Assembly: GCA_008360975.2 (NCBI GenBank)
Contig: CM039182.1
Location: 15,844,324-15,908,323 of the forward strand
DNA: 64,000 bases
Source of the DNA: Lichenostomus cassidix
Lineage: Eukaryota; Chordata; Aves; Passeriformes; Meliphagidae
Direction: 5' to 3'
This document shows, piece after piece, positions 35,601-52,811 of this stretch. Numbering within the stretch: position 1 is the first letter of the stretch; every line of letters begins with the position of its first letter. The notes beneath the pieces were generated by a model. The model ran no database searches. It was not told the origin of the DNA and saw only the letters and a list, made by a program, of their open reading frames with translations. The position numbers and the translations under genes were made by a program.

Positions 35601-36744
35601 TCAGCTACAAGGACTTCCCACATGTAAATCTGGGCTGCTCAAGTAGAATTGCCACAGAAAGAAGTGATCATTCTTTGGTGAGAGGAAAAGAAAAACTATG
35701 CCTGATCCCTTCACTGCTTGTCTAAAAGCAAAGGAACCCCATGTCAGAGACTGAAATAGTTCATGCCACAAACATTACAGGAAAAAGCATATAAAGAAGC
35801 TGCACCCAGAGAAGCGTCCCTGAAGATACCTGACTGGGACTTCGGACTGAAAGTCAAACTGCTGAGATTAGATAAAGATAGACCTACTGTTCAGTCATCT
35901 CAAGATGAGGGAAAGGAATGTATCCACAAAAGGCCAAACCCACCAGCTGCAGTGAGAATTATCTCTGGCTGACTTTGGGGTGGGGGAGACCACAGTGTGC
36001 AGAAGCAAGGTTTGCACAACTGAGGGGGGAGGAGGAGGTTTTGGGTGTGTGCTGTAACCTCTGGTCAGGGGCAGTAATCACAGTAAACTCTTTTGCACTT
36101 TTATTCAGGCAGAAGTATTTCTAAGAACCTTAATAATCCGATCATAACACCCCACCAAATCTTTAACTCCTTAACTGCCTTCTCTCCCCATTTCCCTACC
36201 ATCTCACTGCATCTACTCTACCTACAGTAATAAAGCAGGAAGATTTCTTTTAGGAAAACCCAATTTACTCATATTACAGGAAAAGCTGATGATTATGTCC
36301 AGCCCTTGATCTGTCCTGTCCCTATAGATGCAGAGTCCTGTAACAATGCACAATCACCCAGCCAAAATCACCCAGCCAGTGGACATGGAGAAAGTTCAAA
36401 TCATCCCAGACCCATCCAGCTTGTTTGGATGAGTTTCATGTGCAGCTCAATGCCCTGCAGCACTGCAGGTTCTTCTGTCTGTCTGACTGGCTGTCAGTCA
36501 GCAGAGAAATTCAAGCCAATTAACTTCTACCACAGCACAAACTTTCAAAAAGATCCCGCAAGCAGAAAAGCAAAAAAGTCTTCTAAGCGAAGAACATGTG
36601 CTTTTTCTCCATTTCAACATTAAGAAAAGACTCTACTTTTCAATGTTCACTCACAGCCAGCTTTGCTTTTACCCCAAACTTACCTCCAGGAAAGTTGCAT
36701 CCTATTCCAACAATAGCAATTTCATCTGCAGTCTCAATCTCCAT
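21045..36744 (-). CDS. Iterative type I polyketide synthase, copy A (complete)
   Basis: Complete animal PKS that would condense malonyl units on one multidomain chain. Coding exons in transcript order are 36744-36684, 35526-35373, 34418-34258, 30757-30554, 30449-30268 and 26603-21045. All junctions are AG/GT and the phases fit, giving 2,106 aa. KS (about 8-430): Cys177 in DTACSS, His312 in EAHGTGT, His353 in NIGHTE. AT: Ser619 in GHSVG, Arg644, His726. DH: His922 in HxxxGxxxxP, Asp1089 in HPVLLDxxxQ. ER-like region about 1440-1720 without a clear nucleotide loop. KR: GGLTGLG near 1740, Tyr1886 in NYAAAN. ACP: Ser2043 in LGIDS. No thioesterase, so release must use another route. Family knowledge: the budgerigar orthologue makes the polyene pigment psittacofulvin, and fish and sea-urchin relatives act in otoliths and pigment. 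The role in this bird is inferred only. The start has a strong Kozak context (GAG ATG G), but exon 1 begins at a splice acceptor (36752), so a 5' non-coding exon lies upstream. Confidence 0.96.
26637..30015 (+). mobile_element. CR1 LINE inserted in intron 5 of PKS copy A
   Basis: About 3.38 kb, antisense to the PKS. It contains an endonuclease-domain remnant (LFRRDRPGR...GGVALYVRQ, about 27605-27670), then an RT remnant (SQHGFTKGKSCLTNLIDFCDQ; VDIVYLNFSKAF, about 28790-28920), and the ORF2 C-terminal region (VRPYLECCVQFWAPQYKKNMELME, about 29505-29575). The 3' terminus is CCTTCCAACCTGACTGATTC near 30010. Stops and shifts break the frames, and the RT catalytic FADD position reads FTLH, so it is inactive. 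The matching intron of copy B lacks it: B reads straight through TTTAATAAA-CTCATGC. A short TAAT at both ends may be the target-site duplication. Confidence 0.9.
31961..32665 (-). mobile_element. CR1 LINE fragment in intron 4 of PKS copy A
   Basis: Minus-oriented CR1 3' half. The reverse complement encodes the CR1 ORF2 tail (LDMREKLFTERV, then LPREVLESPSLEVFKERLD) and ends at ACAGAATCACACAATC near 31961. The same element sits at the same place in copy B (61511-62215), so it was there before the PKS duplication. Confidence 0.88.
32846..33690. other. Intron 4 block that differs between PKS copies
   Basis: Exon 3-exon 4 spacing is 687 bp longer in copy A than in copy B. Alignment by eye is lost at about 32846 (B: 62398) and recovers in the CT-rich stretch near 33700 (B: 62515). 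The A segment has no recognised coding capacity. It could be a lineage-specific insertion in A or a deletion in B. I do not recognise its family. Confidence 0.6.
33930..33991. repeat. 31-bp tandem duplication, copy A only
   Basis: CTTGGGAGTATCTT-A/T-CCCAAGAAGGG occurs twice in a row (33930-33960, 33961-33991). Copy B has a single unit near 62760, so the doubling arose in A after the PKS duplication. Confidence 0.9.
34795..34832. repeat. Perfect 17-bp inverted repeat (hairpin), copy A only
   Basis: Arms at 34795-34811 and 34816-34832 pair perfectly around a 4-nt ACCA loop. It lies in intron 2 counted by coding exons (between coding exons 2 and 3). Copy B at 63610-63640 has only the left half (TTATTTTAAGCC) and then diverges, so the palindrome was built in A or lost in B. 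Confidence 0.9.
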
Positions 36745-36752
36745 CTCCTGGC

Positions 36753-38110
36753 CTGCACAAGACAGAACTAGTGTCAGTCCAGTCATACAGTTATGCATTT
36801 ACCATTCAATAAAAACTGGGTTAAAAGGTGAAATTCTCACAAACACACAAACTCGTTCAAAACTTGATTCATCTTGAATGATCTATTGTTGCTTGTGATG
36901 ACAAATTATACTCCCCACATATGACCAGAGCTGTACAGTATTTTTCCCCTTGTCTCTAATTTTAGAGAAAAGTCCCCATTTAATTCCCAAAACTCTCTCA
37001 TGCACAGACACTTTCTTCTTATTGTGTAACCTCTGCTAACAAAATGGGAAATCTTTCAACCAATGAGATGGCAAAGAAAAGAATTCCCTTTGGGATCAAA
37101 TTAAATACCCCAGTATAGAATTGACAAATTATTTCTTTTTCCTTGATTCTGGAAAAGGAACTTGTCAGATGAAAATCACCTCAACTCAACCAACTAGAAC
37201 TCCCTAGGATGCCCACCTAAGCCCTGCAGTCCCCTGGACTTCCATCAACCCTCAAAGAAGAAAAGATTCCTCTAGAAAGTTTTTGTGGGGGACTCTTGGC
37301 AGTGGGAACAGACTCTCATCTCAGGAATACTGCAGCATGTCCCAAAGAGCCTTTCTCAGTCTCTGACCGACAGCAGTGAAGCAGAGACCAGGCTGTTTCA
37401 CAGCCCCACACATCATTCAGAGTTATCATTTCTTGGAGGTTTGCTTTGAAAGGTGAAATTAGGAATAAGTGCTCAGATTCACACTCTGAAAAACTTACTT
37501 CCATGTTCCATTTGCTAAGACAGAAAAAGTTGAAAGGCCTCCTAACAAAAAGGAGACTAGAATCTGGCTTTCTAGAAGCCAATTCTATTTTACCAATAAT
37601 ATAAATTCAAAATTGCCACAGAAATTGTTTCCTTTTAATTCTTTCAAAATGATCTCTTATTTCCATGAATCAATGATTTCTCATTTTAATGTAATTGCTA
37701 AACTAATGCGGCAAAGCCCTATAAAGATACTCTATTCACAAAGGCACTTTTAAGCATTTATTCTAAATTAGCACTTAAATAGCAAATAATAGAAGATTAA
37801 GTACTTTCCAATAATAACATGAAACAAAACTTTCGGATCACTAGAGCTATCCAGTGAGCTGTGTAACTCTTACCTTATATCATCCCAATGGGGTGGAGTA
37901 ACAGGCTGAGTCTATGGAAGTAATTTATGTAGGATTCTATGTGGAATTTTATCTAAATACGCATGCTGAATCACTGGGAAAATGCAAATATGATTAATCA
38001 GTGACCTGACTAATGTTTAAAATTACTGAGGTCAGCAAGGACAAGAGTATGATCTCTATCTTATCCAACATCTTACAGTTAACAAAACAATAAACTGAAT
38101 TGATGTTGTA
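36753..38110. other. Upstream of PKS copy A, no exon identified
   Basis: Because coding exon 1 starts at a splice acceptor at 36752, at least one non-coding first exon should lie here or further right. I cannot pick a donor or promoter with confidence. Otherwise AT-rich unique sequence. Confidence 0.4.
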
Positions 38111-38530
38111 ACAAACCACAGATTCATAGAGTTGTTTGCATTGTAAGCGACCTTCAAGATCCTCTACCTTCAGCCCCCCTGCCATGGGCAGTGTATATTC
38201 CACTACAACAGTTTGCTCAAAACCCCATACAGCCTGACCTTGATCACTTCCAGGCATGGAGCATCCGCAACTTCTCTGGGCAACCCTCAAAGAATTCCTT
38301 CCTAATACCTAATCTAAACCAGTTCTCTTTCAGTTTAAAGCCATTCCCCTTGTCCTACCACCACATGAGCTTTTAAAATGCCTCTCTCTATCTTTCTTAT
38401 AGAGCCCCATAGGTACCGGCAGGCTGCTCTATGATCTTCCTAGAGCCTTCTTTCTCCAGGCTGAATAAGTCCAGCTCTCTCAGCCTGTCCTCATAGGAGA
38501 GGTGCTCCAACCATCTGATAGCCATGAAAT
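38111..38530 (-). mobile_element. CR1 LINE 3'-end fragment
   Basis: The plus strand reads CACAGATTCATAGAGTTG, then AGCCCCCCTGCCATGGGCAG, then TCTGGGCAACCC, and runs to TCTCAGCCTGTCCTCATAGG. This is the reverse complement of the CR1 3' region. Non-coding and 5'-truncated. Confidence 0.85.
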
Positions 38531-39030
38531 AGCCCAGCAAATTTTTATGATCCTAAGATTATGATTTAAAAGACTCTGCCGTTAAAGTAAAAATTCAATT
38601 TGGTTTGCTCTTCATATCAATAAATATGAACTAGTTTTTAAAGCTCCCTCTATTTGTTGGAGCCATCATCAGTGAAAATGAAGAACAAACTCTGTAACTT
38701 AAAACCTGAGTCTCAGGTTTGATTCCACAGCTACTTTCTTTTCCCAAGCATGACCACTTAAATGTGCAAGCACATCTAATAAAAAGCCTTGTCAAAAGAC
38801 AAAAAATCCTAAAATATTTCTGAGTCCACTGAGACATTAAAAGCAATATTGAGCTTTATTTATAAAAACTGACATCTACTTAAAAGCCAAACAAAAGTGG
38901 AATATCCAAAAGTAACCTCTGAAGGGGTCAAATCTGGGAGTCACTGTGAGATACTTTTTTCATTCTCCTCCATCTGATTTCACCCCCCAACCACCCAAAC
39001 TCATCTTTCTCCTCTTCTGACTTTGTAAAG

Positions 39031-39650
39031 GAAACACACTGTTGCACTCATAGATGGTTAACCATTTCCCTGGAGAGTGGCTTAGCAACAATATCTGCCA
39101 GGTCCCTCAACACCTCTGGTTTCATCCCACTAGGGCCCATGGATCTGCAGGTGCTAACTCTGCTTGGCCATTCTCTAACCCAACCTTCTAAGAACAAGGG
39201 GAAGTCTTACTTTCTCCAGCCTTCTTTCACCTCCAAGTCCTGGGACTCCTGAAGGCCATTCCCTGCATGAAAGACTAAAGCAAAAAAGGCATTCAGTGAT
39301 TCTGCCTTCTCTGTGTCTTCCATTACCAGAACACTTTTCTGATTCAGCAGCGATCCAACAGTTTCCCTAATCTCCCTTTTAATGCTGCTGTACTTGTGGA
39401 AGCCCTTCTCTTCTAAAGCCATGGGATTCCTCCAAGTATCTGTTTTTGAAGAAGCCAGAGCTAGCTCTCCATAAGGTTAGGGATCTATTCCTTCTTAATG
39501 CTTTGCTTCCTCCACACAGGATCCTGAATTCCACAATCTCATGGTCACTACAGCCAAGGATGCCCCAAACTTCATGTCATCAACCAGTCCCTCGTGGCTT
39601 GTTAGTTCAAGGTCCAGCAACCTGTCTGTGGTCAGTGTAGGTCAGCTGCC
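39031..39650 (-). mobile_element. CR1 LINE fragment, ORF2 endonuclease-RT linker
   Basis: On the minus strand at about 39207-39422 an open stretch reads EDTEKAESLNAFFALVFHAG, the segment that joins the endonuclease and RT domains of CR1 ORF2. Flanking sequence on both sides looks like the same family, but the limits are uncertain. It has no 3' terminus, so it is an internal fragment. Confidence 0.7.
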
Positions 39651-42600
39651 CTAGCTGTGTCCCCTTCCTGCCTCTTGCCCACCCCAAAAACACCCTGAAG
39701 AGGAGAGTGAGAAGCACAAAGACCTGACTTTTTGCAAGCATTGCTCAGCAATAACCAACCCCAGATGGTCACAAGTCTAACACAGCCTGACAGTGACATG
39801 CACCAGCACAGCACAGAGATCTGCCAAAGAACGTAAGGACTTCTGCACAGAAGCAAGATGGGTAAGTAAAAGGCTATGCAGCTCTGAGATATATAGTAAA
39901 GGGGAAGATCTCGGTGCCCCCCTGTTCATATGTGTAACTTGACAATCATTCTGAAGGAGGATGGCAAGGGGTCTCAGGCAAGAGATGCAGCAGCTCTGCA
40001 AGTCTGACTTTTGGCGCTGCTTGTAAGAATGAATCTTCATATGAGGCTCAGACCTTATCTGATAGCAGTATTTTTCTATATAGTGCACTGCATAAAAAAA
40101 AAATAAGAGCCTATGGCTCCCCACAGCGTCAGAAGTTCATTGGCTCTTTTTTCCTCCCAGGCTGTGCGGGGGCTTTTTCTGGAGCAAGGCACAGTTATGG
40201 GTGTGACAGAGGCTGGACTGAGGACAAGGACTATCTTTGTTGCGTTCAAAAACCACTAAGAAATCACATTATGATGCCTTGATGATCTGGGTCTGCCCTA
40301 TGTAAAAAAATTTCTCTCTGAAGGTAAAAGAAAAGCATTCCTCACATTTATTGCTGATACAGTTAATTTTAAAGTGAAAAATATACTAAACTTATAACTG
40401 CCCATGACCTTAATTATAGGCTTTATAAGGAAGCCATATAAATAAAACACCTACCTGAAAACATAATTGATTTATGCTTCCTTATTATATTCAAATATTA
40501 AGCAAAGTTCAACCCATTAATGATTTCTGAGGAAAGGTATAGAAACTTTTAAGAATCAAATGAAATGGCATTTCTTGCATTCTTTCTTTACACCCTATTT
40601 CACAAAAAAATAGCCTACAAGGAATCATAATCTAATCTTTGTCACCTGAATATTTTTTCTGCATGATCTAAAACAACAGCAACAAAAAACCAACCATGAT
40701 CTGAATAGACCCCTTAGAACCTTCAAATAACAGAGAAGATTCCAGTCACAAACAGGTATCATGTTGCTCCAAAAGACACCATGAAGGAGATGAGACACAC
40801 TTCACCCACTATGTTGCAAAGGGAGAATCACCTCACTTACCCCTCAGCAGGGCACTCCACACCAGGGTTATGTTCTCTTGCATGACAAGAACTCTCTGTG
40901 AGGGCAATCAGAAAACTGAGAAAGACAGGTAATTACAGATGTTCAAGGAGACTGTGGGATAGGAAGGGCAATATACTGCTGTAAATGCATTCTCCACAGA
41001 ATTGGTCTGCCTGCCTATTGAGGTTCTGTTCCACATCAACTAACAGTCCTCCCTATCCAGGTAGAATGAGTTTGTTTGATGCTCTTCAGTTTATTGGGTT
41101 TTTTTTAAACTCAGCCCATTCACAATAATGCATCAGACATCAAAGGGATCTGAAGTTGTTCCTGACAATTTGTCTCTCCCTAAAATCTTATTTCTATAAT
41201 CCTGTAGCCTTAGAATGAGCCAGAAGAATGGACAGAATTAATTTTTGCTTTACTGGCAGAATAGTCCTTTAGGAGACATTATTCTTCTACAGAGACTTCA
41301 TGGAAGTGGCAGACAGGCATGTGAACAGTGAGGGAGCAGTCTGCTGCAGATTCAAATAAATCTGCATACATAAATTGAAGCCTCTTTACTTTGAACTGCT
41401 CACCCACTCCAGATGGTGACTGTGTAAGGATCTACTTACATGGGAGATGAGTGTCTAAGTGCCTTCAGCAGTTTGTGGAGGTCTGGTCAGCAAAGGCAAT
41501 GGAGCACTGTGGTGGTGCATCCTCCTCCCTTTTCCAGGCCACACTGCAACCTGAGAAATGCTCCTTACGCCTCAGCCCTGATGAACAGCACCTGGGCTCA
41601 GCTCCTCTGGAGCTTAATTCTGTCTGCTCCCAGGAACTGCTGCTGTCTAACAAGCTCTAGGGTTTTTGTGAACAGCCTCAGAAACTATTTTCCTTGCCTG
41701 AACGGCATAATATCCCTGTTCTCACACTTCCAGAGAAAGTGTGTCAACCCAGTGTGTGGCAAGGGTGAAACATTTTTCTGACTAAAGCCCACTCTGTTGT
41801 GACTCTATAAACAGAGGTCCAAACTGAGTCCTTTGAGCTCTCCTGGATTGCAACAGGCTGCAACCAGCAAACTTCCTTGTGACTGGGGTCTCTCAGAGCC
41901 AGGGAACTCTCATGTTCACTGTACTCAGAGGATCATCAAACAATGATGGATCCTGGGCCAATACCCCCACTCCTTGAGGCTCAACTCTTCACCTGTTGAG
42001 GAGATGAGGAGATGCAAAAGCATCCAAAGTGAGAATTTCACTACCTTCAAGGGCAATTTTTCACAGGTACCTTGCATTGACCTTCATGTCTGTGTGCATA
42101 CACATGCACATATGCTATAGCAAATCTGGGAGAAATGCTGCTCTCTTAGACGTTTGAGTACCTTAGATATCTAAATAAGATAGGCCTGCAAGTAAGTTTA
42201 AGTTATAAGCAAAGTTAAATGCTGTTAAGTGTTACTCCTTCTCTAAATTGTTAAGGTTAAGCTATGAGTTAAGTTTAAGATACAAATTAAGTTTAAGTAC
42301 TGTTAAGTTTGAGTGCTGTTAATCTTTTAGGTAATATTCCTTCCTATCCTTTGTGACATGCAACTAAACACTCACATACACACACACACACACATGCAAA
42401 CATGCATAGATAGTTCTCAGTTCATTTCTGTTTTGACTGACAGGATTTTGTTGCTTTTTTTTTTTTTGTCAGTGTACCTTAACTGTCCTGTAAGTAGTAG
42501 ATTGAGCCTTGCCAATGAACTTTGTTGTGCTGTCACTTAATATTAAATCTGGTTTTCACTGATACCCTTGCCAGTGATTTTTTAAGCTATCTCAAATACT

Positions 42601-44875
42601 CATTTGTAACAACCAGTGAAGAGAGCTGGATGTTGGACCAATGTAGGTGGTCAATGCACTCCCACTCCAAGTGGACACAGAACGTTTGAGACATGGCCTG
42701 GGAAAGGAAGGAAAAATACTCTTTCAATTAGAGGACAATTCCTACCCAAGAAAGGTAAATGGAAAGGAAAGAAACCAGTCTTACATTTGTGTTTTACAAT
42801 TAGTAATCTGAGAGCACTGCTAACTGAACAGGATTGATTTTCCTGGACCATATTCCAGGTGACCAGTAAGGATAAAGGGTGAAGAAGGATGAAGGTACCA
42901 GGGGAAGACTAAGGTGGGATCAGGATGCACCCTGGTTCATTCATGAGAAGTAATATTGAATGTGGCTGTCAAAACTCAGGGATCAGAAAGATTTTTTTTC
43001 TAAAAATGTGAAATCTCCATCTGATATGTGAGCATTCTAGGAAACACACTCCCAAGCTGACAGGAATTCAAGAAACTGAAATACTCTACAATGTTCTGCT
43101 ACATTCTATGGAAAGCAAGTTACCCAGATAGTGACATCTCTGCAAATATTCTGGCTCAAAAAATGAAGTTTAAAACCCCATGCTGATAAAAATATACAGG
43201 CACAGATAGAGCCAGATAAGCAGACTTACATGTTTGCACCAGCAACAGAAGAAGGTATTTCTCTGACATGCACACCCATAATAAACAGACAGATGCCAGG
43301 AGACACTGGATTAACCTGACATGGAGATAACTTCTCCAATATCCTGTTGGCACAGAAATGCTGTGGAGCAGAAGGGCAATGGTTACATTAGTTGTGTGTT
43401 TGGCAGAAAATTTCCCTGACAGGGAAGTATAAAATTTTCTTCCAGTAAATGACACGGGGAGGGATTTGAACGATCATCTCCTCCACAGATAACAGAATAA
43501 ATGCTCACATTAGCCCCTGCAATATCTTTGTTGTATCTCAAAGGTCTAATTAAGCAAAGTTCAGTTCATGTTCAGATCAGTATTCTCTGACATATAAATA
43601 TTCAAAATAACAAGGTAGTATTTAAAATAAAAGGTACAAAAAATTTCAAGAAGACATTGGCTGATCAAAGCAGGAGTAAAAGAGAGGCATTGTAGCTTTA
43701 CTCCATGGTTCTTCTCTATAAACAATGTGAGCACTTACAGTTCTTGAAGATCTTCAAGACCTGACTGACCATTTTATGAGAAAACTTATAAACATATATG
43801 CAATACAAAAGCAGACTACAAAGATAACATACTCCCTAGTAATAACAACTGATCAAAGAGGCAACCTTTTGAAGTTCTCATGGAAGTAAGTTGGGAAATC
43901 ATTCATGTACTTTAGGGAAAGTGAAATTTTATGGACCCTATTATAAGGATGTGCAAGTACAAATGTTGACTATGTTCTCTGGTAGCACCACGCTACATCA
44001 CATCACAGCCTTCCAGGGTTTTATGCAGTCTTCTTGGGAAACCCCACGATTCTGAAATCACTGTGGAGACAGAAATTTTTCTTGAAGTCAGCTTGGAAAG
44101 AAATACTCCCAGAACTAAAGTAATAAAATCTGACAGCTCACCTTGCCTTTCTGGTATCTGACACTGATAAGCTGAAATTCTGTTCATCATGAAAATGTTC
44201 AATTGAAACAGACAGCTTCTATCCACAGTGTCACCCAGGCAGTTAAAATACTACGGAAGCTTCATTCTTACCAAAAACAAAACCCAAAAATCAAACGAAC
44301 ACAGACACCAGTCTCATCATGCAGCAGAGGAAGCCAATCATCCTGTCAGCAGCCAGTATGTGACAACTTCACAGTGTCACTGTGTGCTCCCAAAGCAAAG
44401 GAAAAGCAGCTCCTCAACATGAATAGACATCTGTTAGTTCTGGGTCCTGGTGCCACAATAACTTCTGGAGTTTCTTTGGAATCTTATGTTCTAGACAGAA
44501 AAGCCACTCTAGAGGTAACCAGGAATTCACCTCCAATTCTACTGCCCCCATCACCCAGACACCACCATTGCTTCTTCGTAGCATTTTCCTGAAGCCGGGA
44601 AATGTGATCCTTGCTTGCACACTGCTGAAGGCACAGAGGGCACACATCTCCCACTGGCAGCCCCCAGCTTGACAATTAAACTGCTTCCTTTGGACACAGG
44701 GCCTTAAGGCACTGCATTTCCCACATCACCTGTGGTCAGGCCACCTAAGAACCATGGGCTGTCACTGCCTAGCACAGGTAGCAAAGTCCTATTGCTTCAG
44801 CCAGGCATGCAAACACAGGCAGTAGCTAAGCAGCCTACAGAGTACTCCTGCCTCATCCAAATGCATGGAAATCAT
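39651..44875. other. Intergenic between PKS A and PTCHD3, no gene seen
   Basis: AT-rich. Holds a short CA repeat (about 42371-42392), a poly-T run (about 42455-42468) and an internally repetitive AAGTTTAAG/GTTAAG-rich stretch at about 42185-42330. I recognise no coding exon. Parts of 41.8-42.6 kb could be an old LTR but I cannot define its ends. Confidence 0.45.
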
Positions 44876-44925
44876 GGATAGGATAGGATAGGATAGGATA
44901 GGATAGGATAGGATAGGATAGGATA
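44876..44925. repeat. (GGATA)10 microsatellite
   Basis: Ten perfect uninterrupted GGATA units. Confidence 0.97.
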
Positions 44926-46159
44926 TGACTTTGCTGTCTTGTCGGGTGCTATGGCAGGCACTGTAAAGATCAAGTTAGTGAAATTTCCTTCATAAATGGC
45001 ACAGCCATGCCTGGTGCTACATTATGGTGGAAGAAATGGGATAAAAGTCTTCCGGATGGCAGCAATTTTTTTTATTCTAGTGTCCAGTGTATCTCATACA
45101 ATTGGCAAAGCACTTTCCAATGGCAGCCTGGGTACACTAGGAAACGTCCCTCCGTTCTGGCATTTCAAAAGCGAGGCAGAAATAAGCCACCTGAGAATTT
45201 GATAATGCAAGTGTCCTTGTCCTGGGAAAAGACAAGGGCCAACTGTCACAAATTGTATCAAGAAAAATGCCAGCAAGATACTGTCATGGGCAAAAACTGT
45301 TTACTCCTTCAGGGAATTTCCATTATTTTTATTTGCCAATTAACAATCTATTACAGATTCTGCTGTGAAGGGAGACTGAAAGCAAATAGTCAACCCTGAG
45401 AAAAAAACCCTGGTTTCCTTTCCTCTTCCTCCTGCCACCCTTTTTGCTCCTCACCTCAGGCCATGGTCAGCCCCTTTGCTGAGGCAGTGGCCAGTGCAGG
45501 AAACTGGGGCCAATGCACACCAGGACAGAGCTCCTCCGGGCTGCATATCTCAGCTCCTGCTCCCTTGGCTTCAGCCCCTGCCCAGGTATATTCTTCTCTC
45601 TTCCCTCCTTCTGCTCCAGTGAGGACTTCTCCCCTTCTTCTCCTCCCACCCTGGGCTTGTTTATCCTTTTGCTTGGTGTTTACCACTCTCACTGGTTTAT
45701 GTGGTCTTGAAATGGACAGTGTACCTGTGTTAGATACATTCTGTCACCACCTAGAGATGTGGCCACTGGGGATATACAGAAATTAAGATTGTATTCCTGA
45801 GTCCCCACAGACCTGGCAAAAATGCAAGTACAATCTGCTTAAATGTGAGGCACCAGCTATCCCTCTCAGCTGTCTTCTAGGCATGTCAGATATATACATC
45901 AGCTTTCCTTTTCACCATTTCTTTAGCACTGGGAAACACAAAGAAATGTTGCTCTGTATTTACCTTTGCCCCTTTTTCCTCTTGACAGATTCCTCCTATG
46001 TAAACTGCTCTTACTCTAACATAGTGTCAATCCATTCAAGGAAAGTGAGAACTGAACATGGGAGAAGCTATCACTGGAGTCATGCTAATGTAACAGGCCC
46101 AGACCTCACCTGGCTCCCCAGTGAGTTTGTTCAGTTCACTATACAGAGAGAAAATCACT
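44926..46159. other. Upstream of PTCHD3-like gene, no exon seen
   Basis: No recognised gene. The frame of PTCHD3 exon 1 stays open back to an ATG at 45883, but the added residues have no PTCHD3 resemblance and the codon use changes at the CpG-rich boundary, so I do not extend the gene into it. Confidence 0.5.
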
Positions 46160-46476
46160 TTCTTTTTGCGGGATACGGTAAACCGAGGGGCCGGGACACG
46201 GGAGCACACGGGCACCAGATAGCGGGATGGGGAGCGGCGGGGCAGACGGGGGAGAGCCTGTTCAGCCCTCCTGCTCGTGCGGAAGCCCGTGAGTCACGGC
46301 GAGGGAGGGCCGTGACCGCGCCCCGCGGTGAAAAGTCCGCGTTCCCTCCACGGCCCCAACGGGCAAAGGGCGGCTTTGAACTCCTCTCTGTTTCCTTCTC
46401 CTGTCCCTCTCCTGTCCTCCGGCGCCTGCACAGACCGCACCGTCGGGCCCCGCCGTGGGACGCGCCCGCCTCGCCC

Positions 46477-51606
<5,130 letters not shown>

Positions 51607-51694
51607 ATAAGTTGAATATAAGATATTATTTATTTATTAGATGTGGATTCAAATGCAGTGACTGTCAGGGTCTATAAGATGTGAATAACGGAAG

Positions 51695-51859
51695 AATAAA
51701 TACATCAGGGCAGCAAGGGCTTAAAAAAAGCCAGGCAAGAAAAAGAACAACAAAATGCACAGAGTGGATTTGCATTTTTTTACCTTTGTGTATGCTTGAG
51801 TACCACCTTAATGTTGTTAATTATCTTTTTTGTGTGACTTTTTTACTGAATGTATTAAA
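51695..51859 (+). promoter_or_regulatory. PTCHD3: Poly(A) signals of PTCHD3-like gene
   Basis: AATAAA at 51695-51700, about 90 bp after the TGA stop (51604-51606), and ATTAAA at 51854-51859 in an AT-rich 3' region. Either could end the transcript. Confidence 0.55.
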
Positions 51860-51869
51860 ATTATTATAA

Positions 51870-52811
51870 ACACTGACCACTGCATCAGCTTAATTGAGTA
51901 TGTTACATGTTTGTCACGGCATGTTCACAGTGGGGAAGAGTAACTCCCACTGGACTGTATTTCCTCCCTGTTTGCCTTGATGCTGTAACTCATCCCAGCA
52001 GTGAGCTGGAAGACAATATTTGCCCAAGAGGCTCAAATCTGGATGTTTTACAGCAAAATTACGAGAGGTCAGAACTGTCTCAGATTGCAGTAATTCATAA
52101 GCCCTCAGGAGACAAAACCTGCAGCATGAGAAACCCTTTGGGAAGACTCACCCCAGGCTGACTCCCATTTTCTATTCAAAGGCTTTTCTTGGTGTCCCGT
52201 TTTGTAGCTAAGGTTGAGCATTTGGTACCTTTAAGAAGCTTGTGTGTGGCTTCTGTTGGCTGCTGTTTGCAAAGGGATGTGCTGTAGGTTATTGAACCTG
52301 TGTGGAGTAGCTCCCGTGGAAGACGCTGTGCCATGGTATGACAGGATGAGGATTCACTAGAGAGAATCACACGCTGATTTGGACAAAATGAAAAAGCAAC
52401 TCAGGTTTAAGCAGGTCAGTCCTAAAACTGTAAACCCATGAATTCCATTGTGTTCATCAGCGACAACCCATCCTGTCATGTATCAATAGAGCAGAGGAGT
52501 TTTCCCTGAATAAGAGCTAAGAATATATGAAGTGATCTAACCCGTGGGGACAAGACAGTAGGTGAAAATCAATTCATAATTTGTTGCCAATATCATGAAG
52601 AATCCATTCAAAATAAAATGAATTATGGTAACTGATGTTTGTAATTCTTAGTGTAGGACTTATTAAACCATTCAGTCCAAATCTGCTACTGTGGAGCATT
52701 TCTTCTGAGAGATTGAGCAAGTGTGACAAAGGCAGGGACCGCCTCTGTTCCCTGTGGGTATCTGGCCAGTCACATGAGACCCAGTGGACAGGGCAGGATC
52801 CCTCTCTTTCA
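51870..52811. other. Intergenic between PTCHD3 and PKS copy B
   Basis: No gene or repeat recognised. This is the tail-to-tail gap between two converging genes. Confidence 0.5.

Noticed and set aside
41790..42620. Possible solo LTR (a TCTATAAA box near 41802, GTTAAG-rich repeats, and an ATTAAA followed by a U5-like stretch near 42540)
   Set aside because: I could not find matching TG...CA ends, a target-site duplication or a primer-binding site, so it is not called.
45883..46476. Upstream in-frame extension of the PTCHD3-like frame to an ATG at 45883
   Set aside because: The extra residues do not resemble PTCHD3, cross the sharp CpG-island boundary, and precede a well-placed ATG at 46477 that directly leads into the conserved N-terminus.
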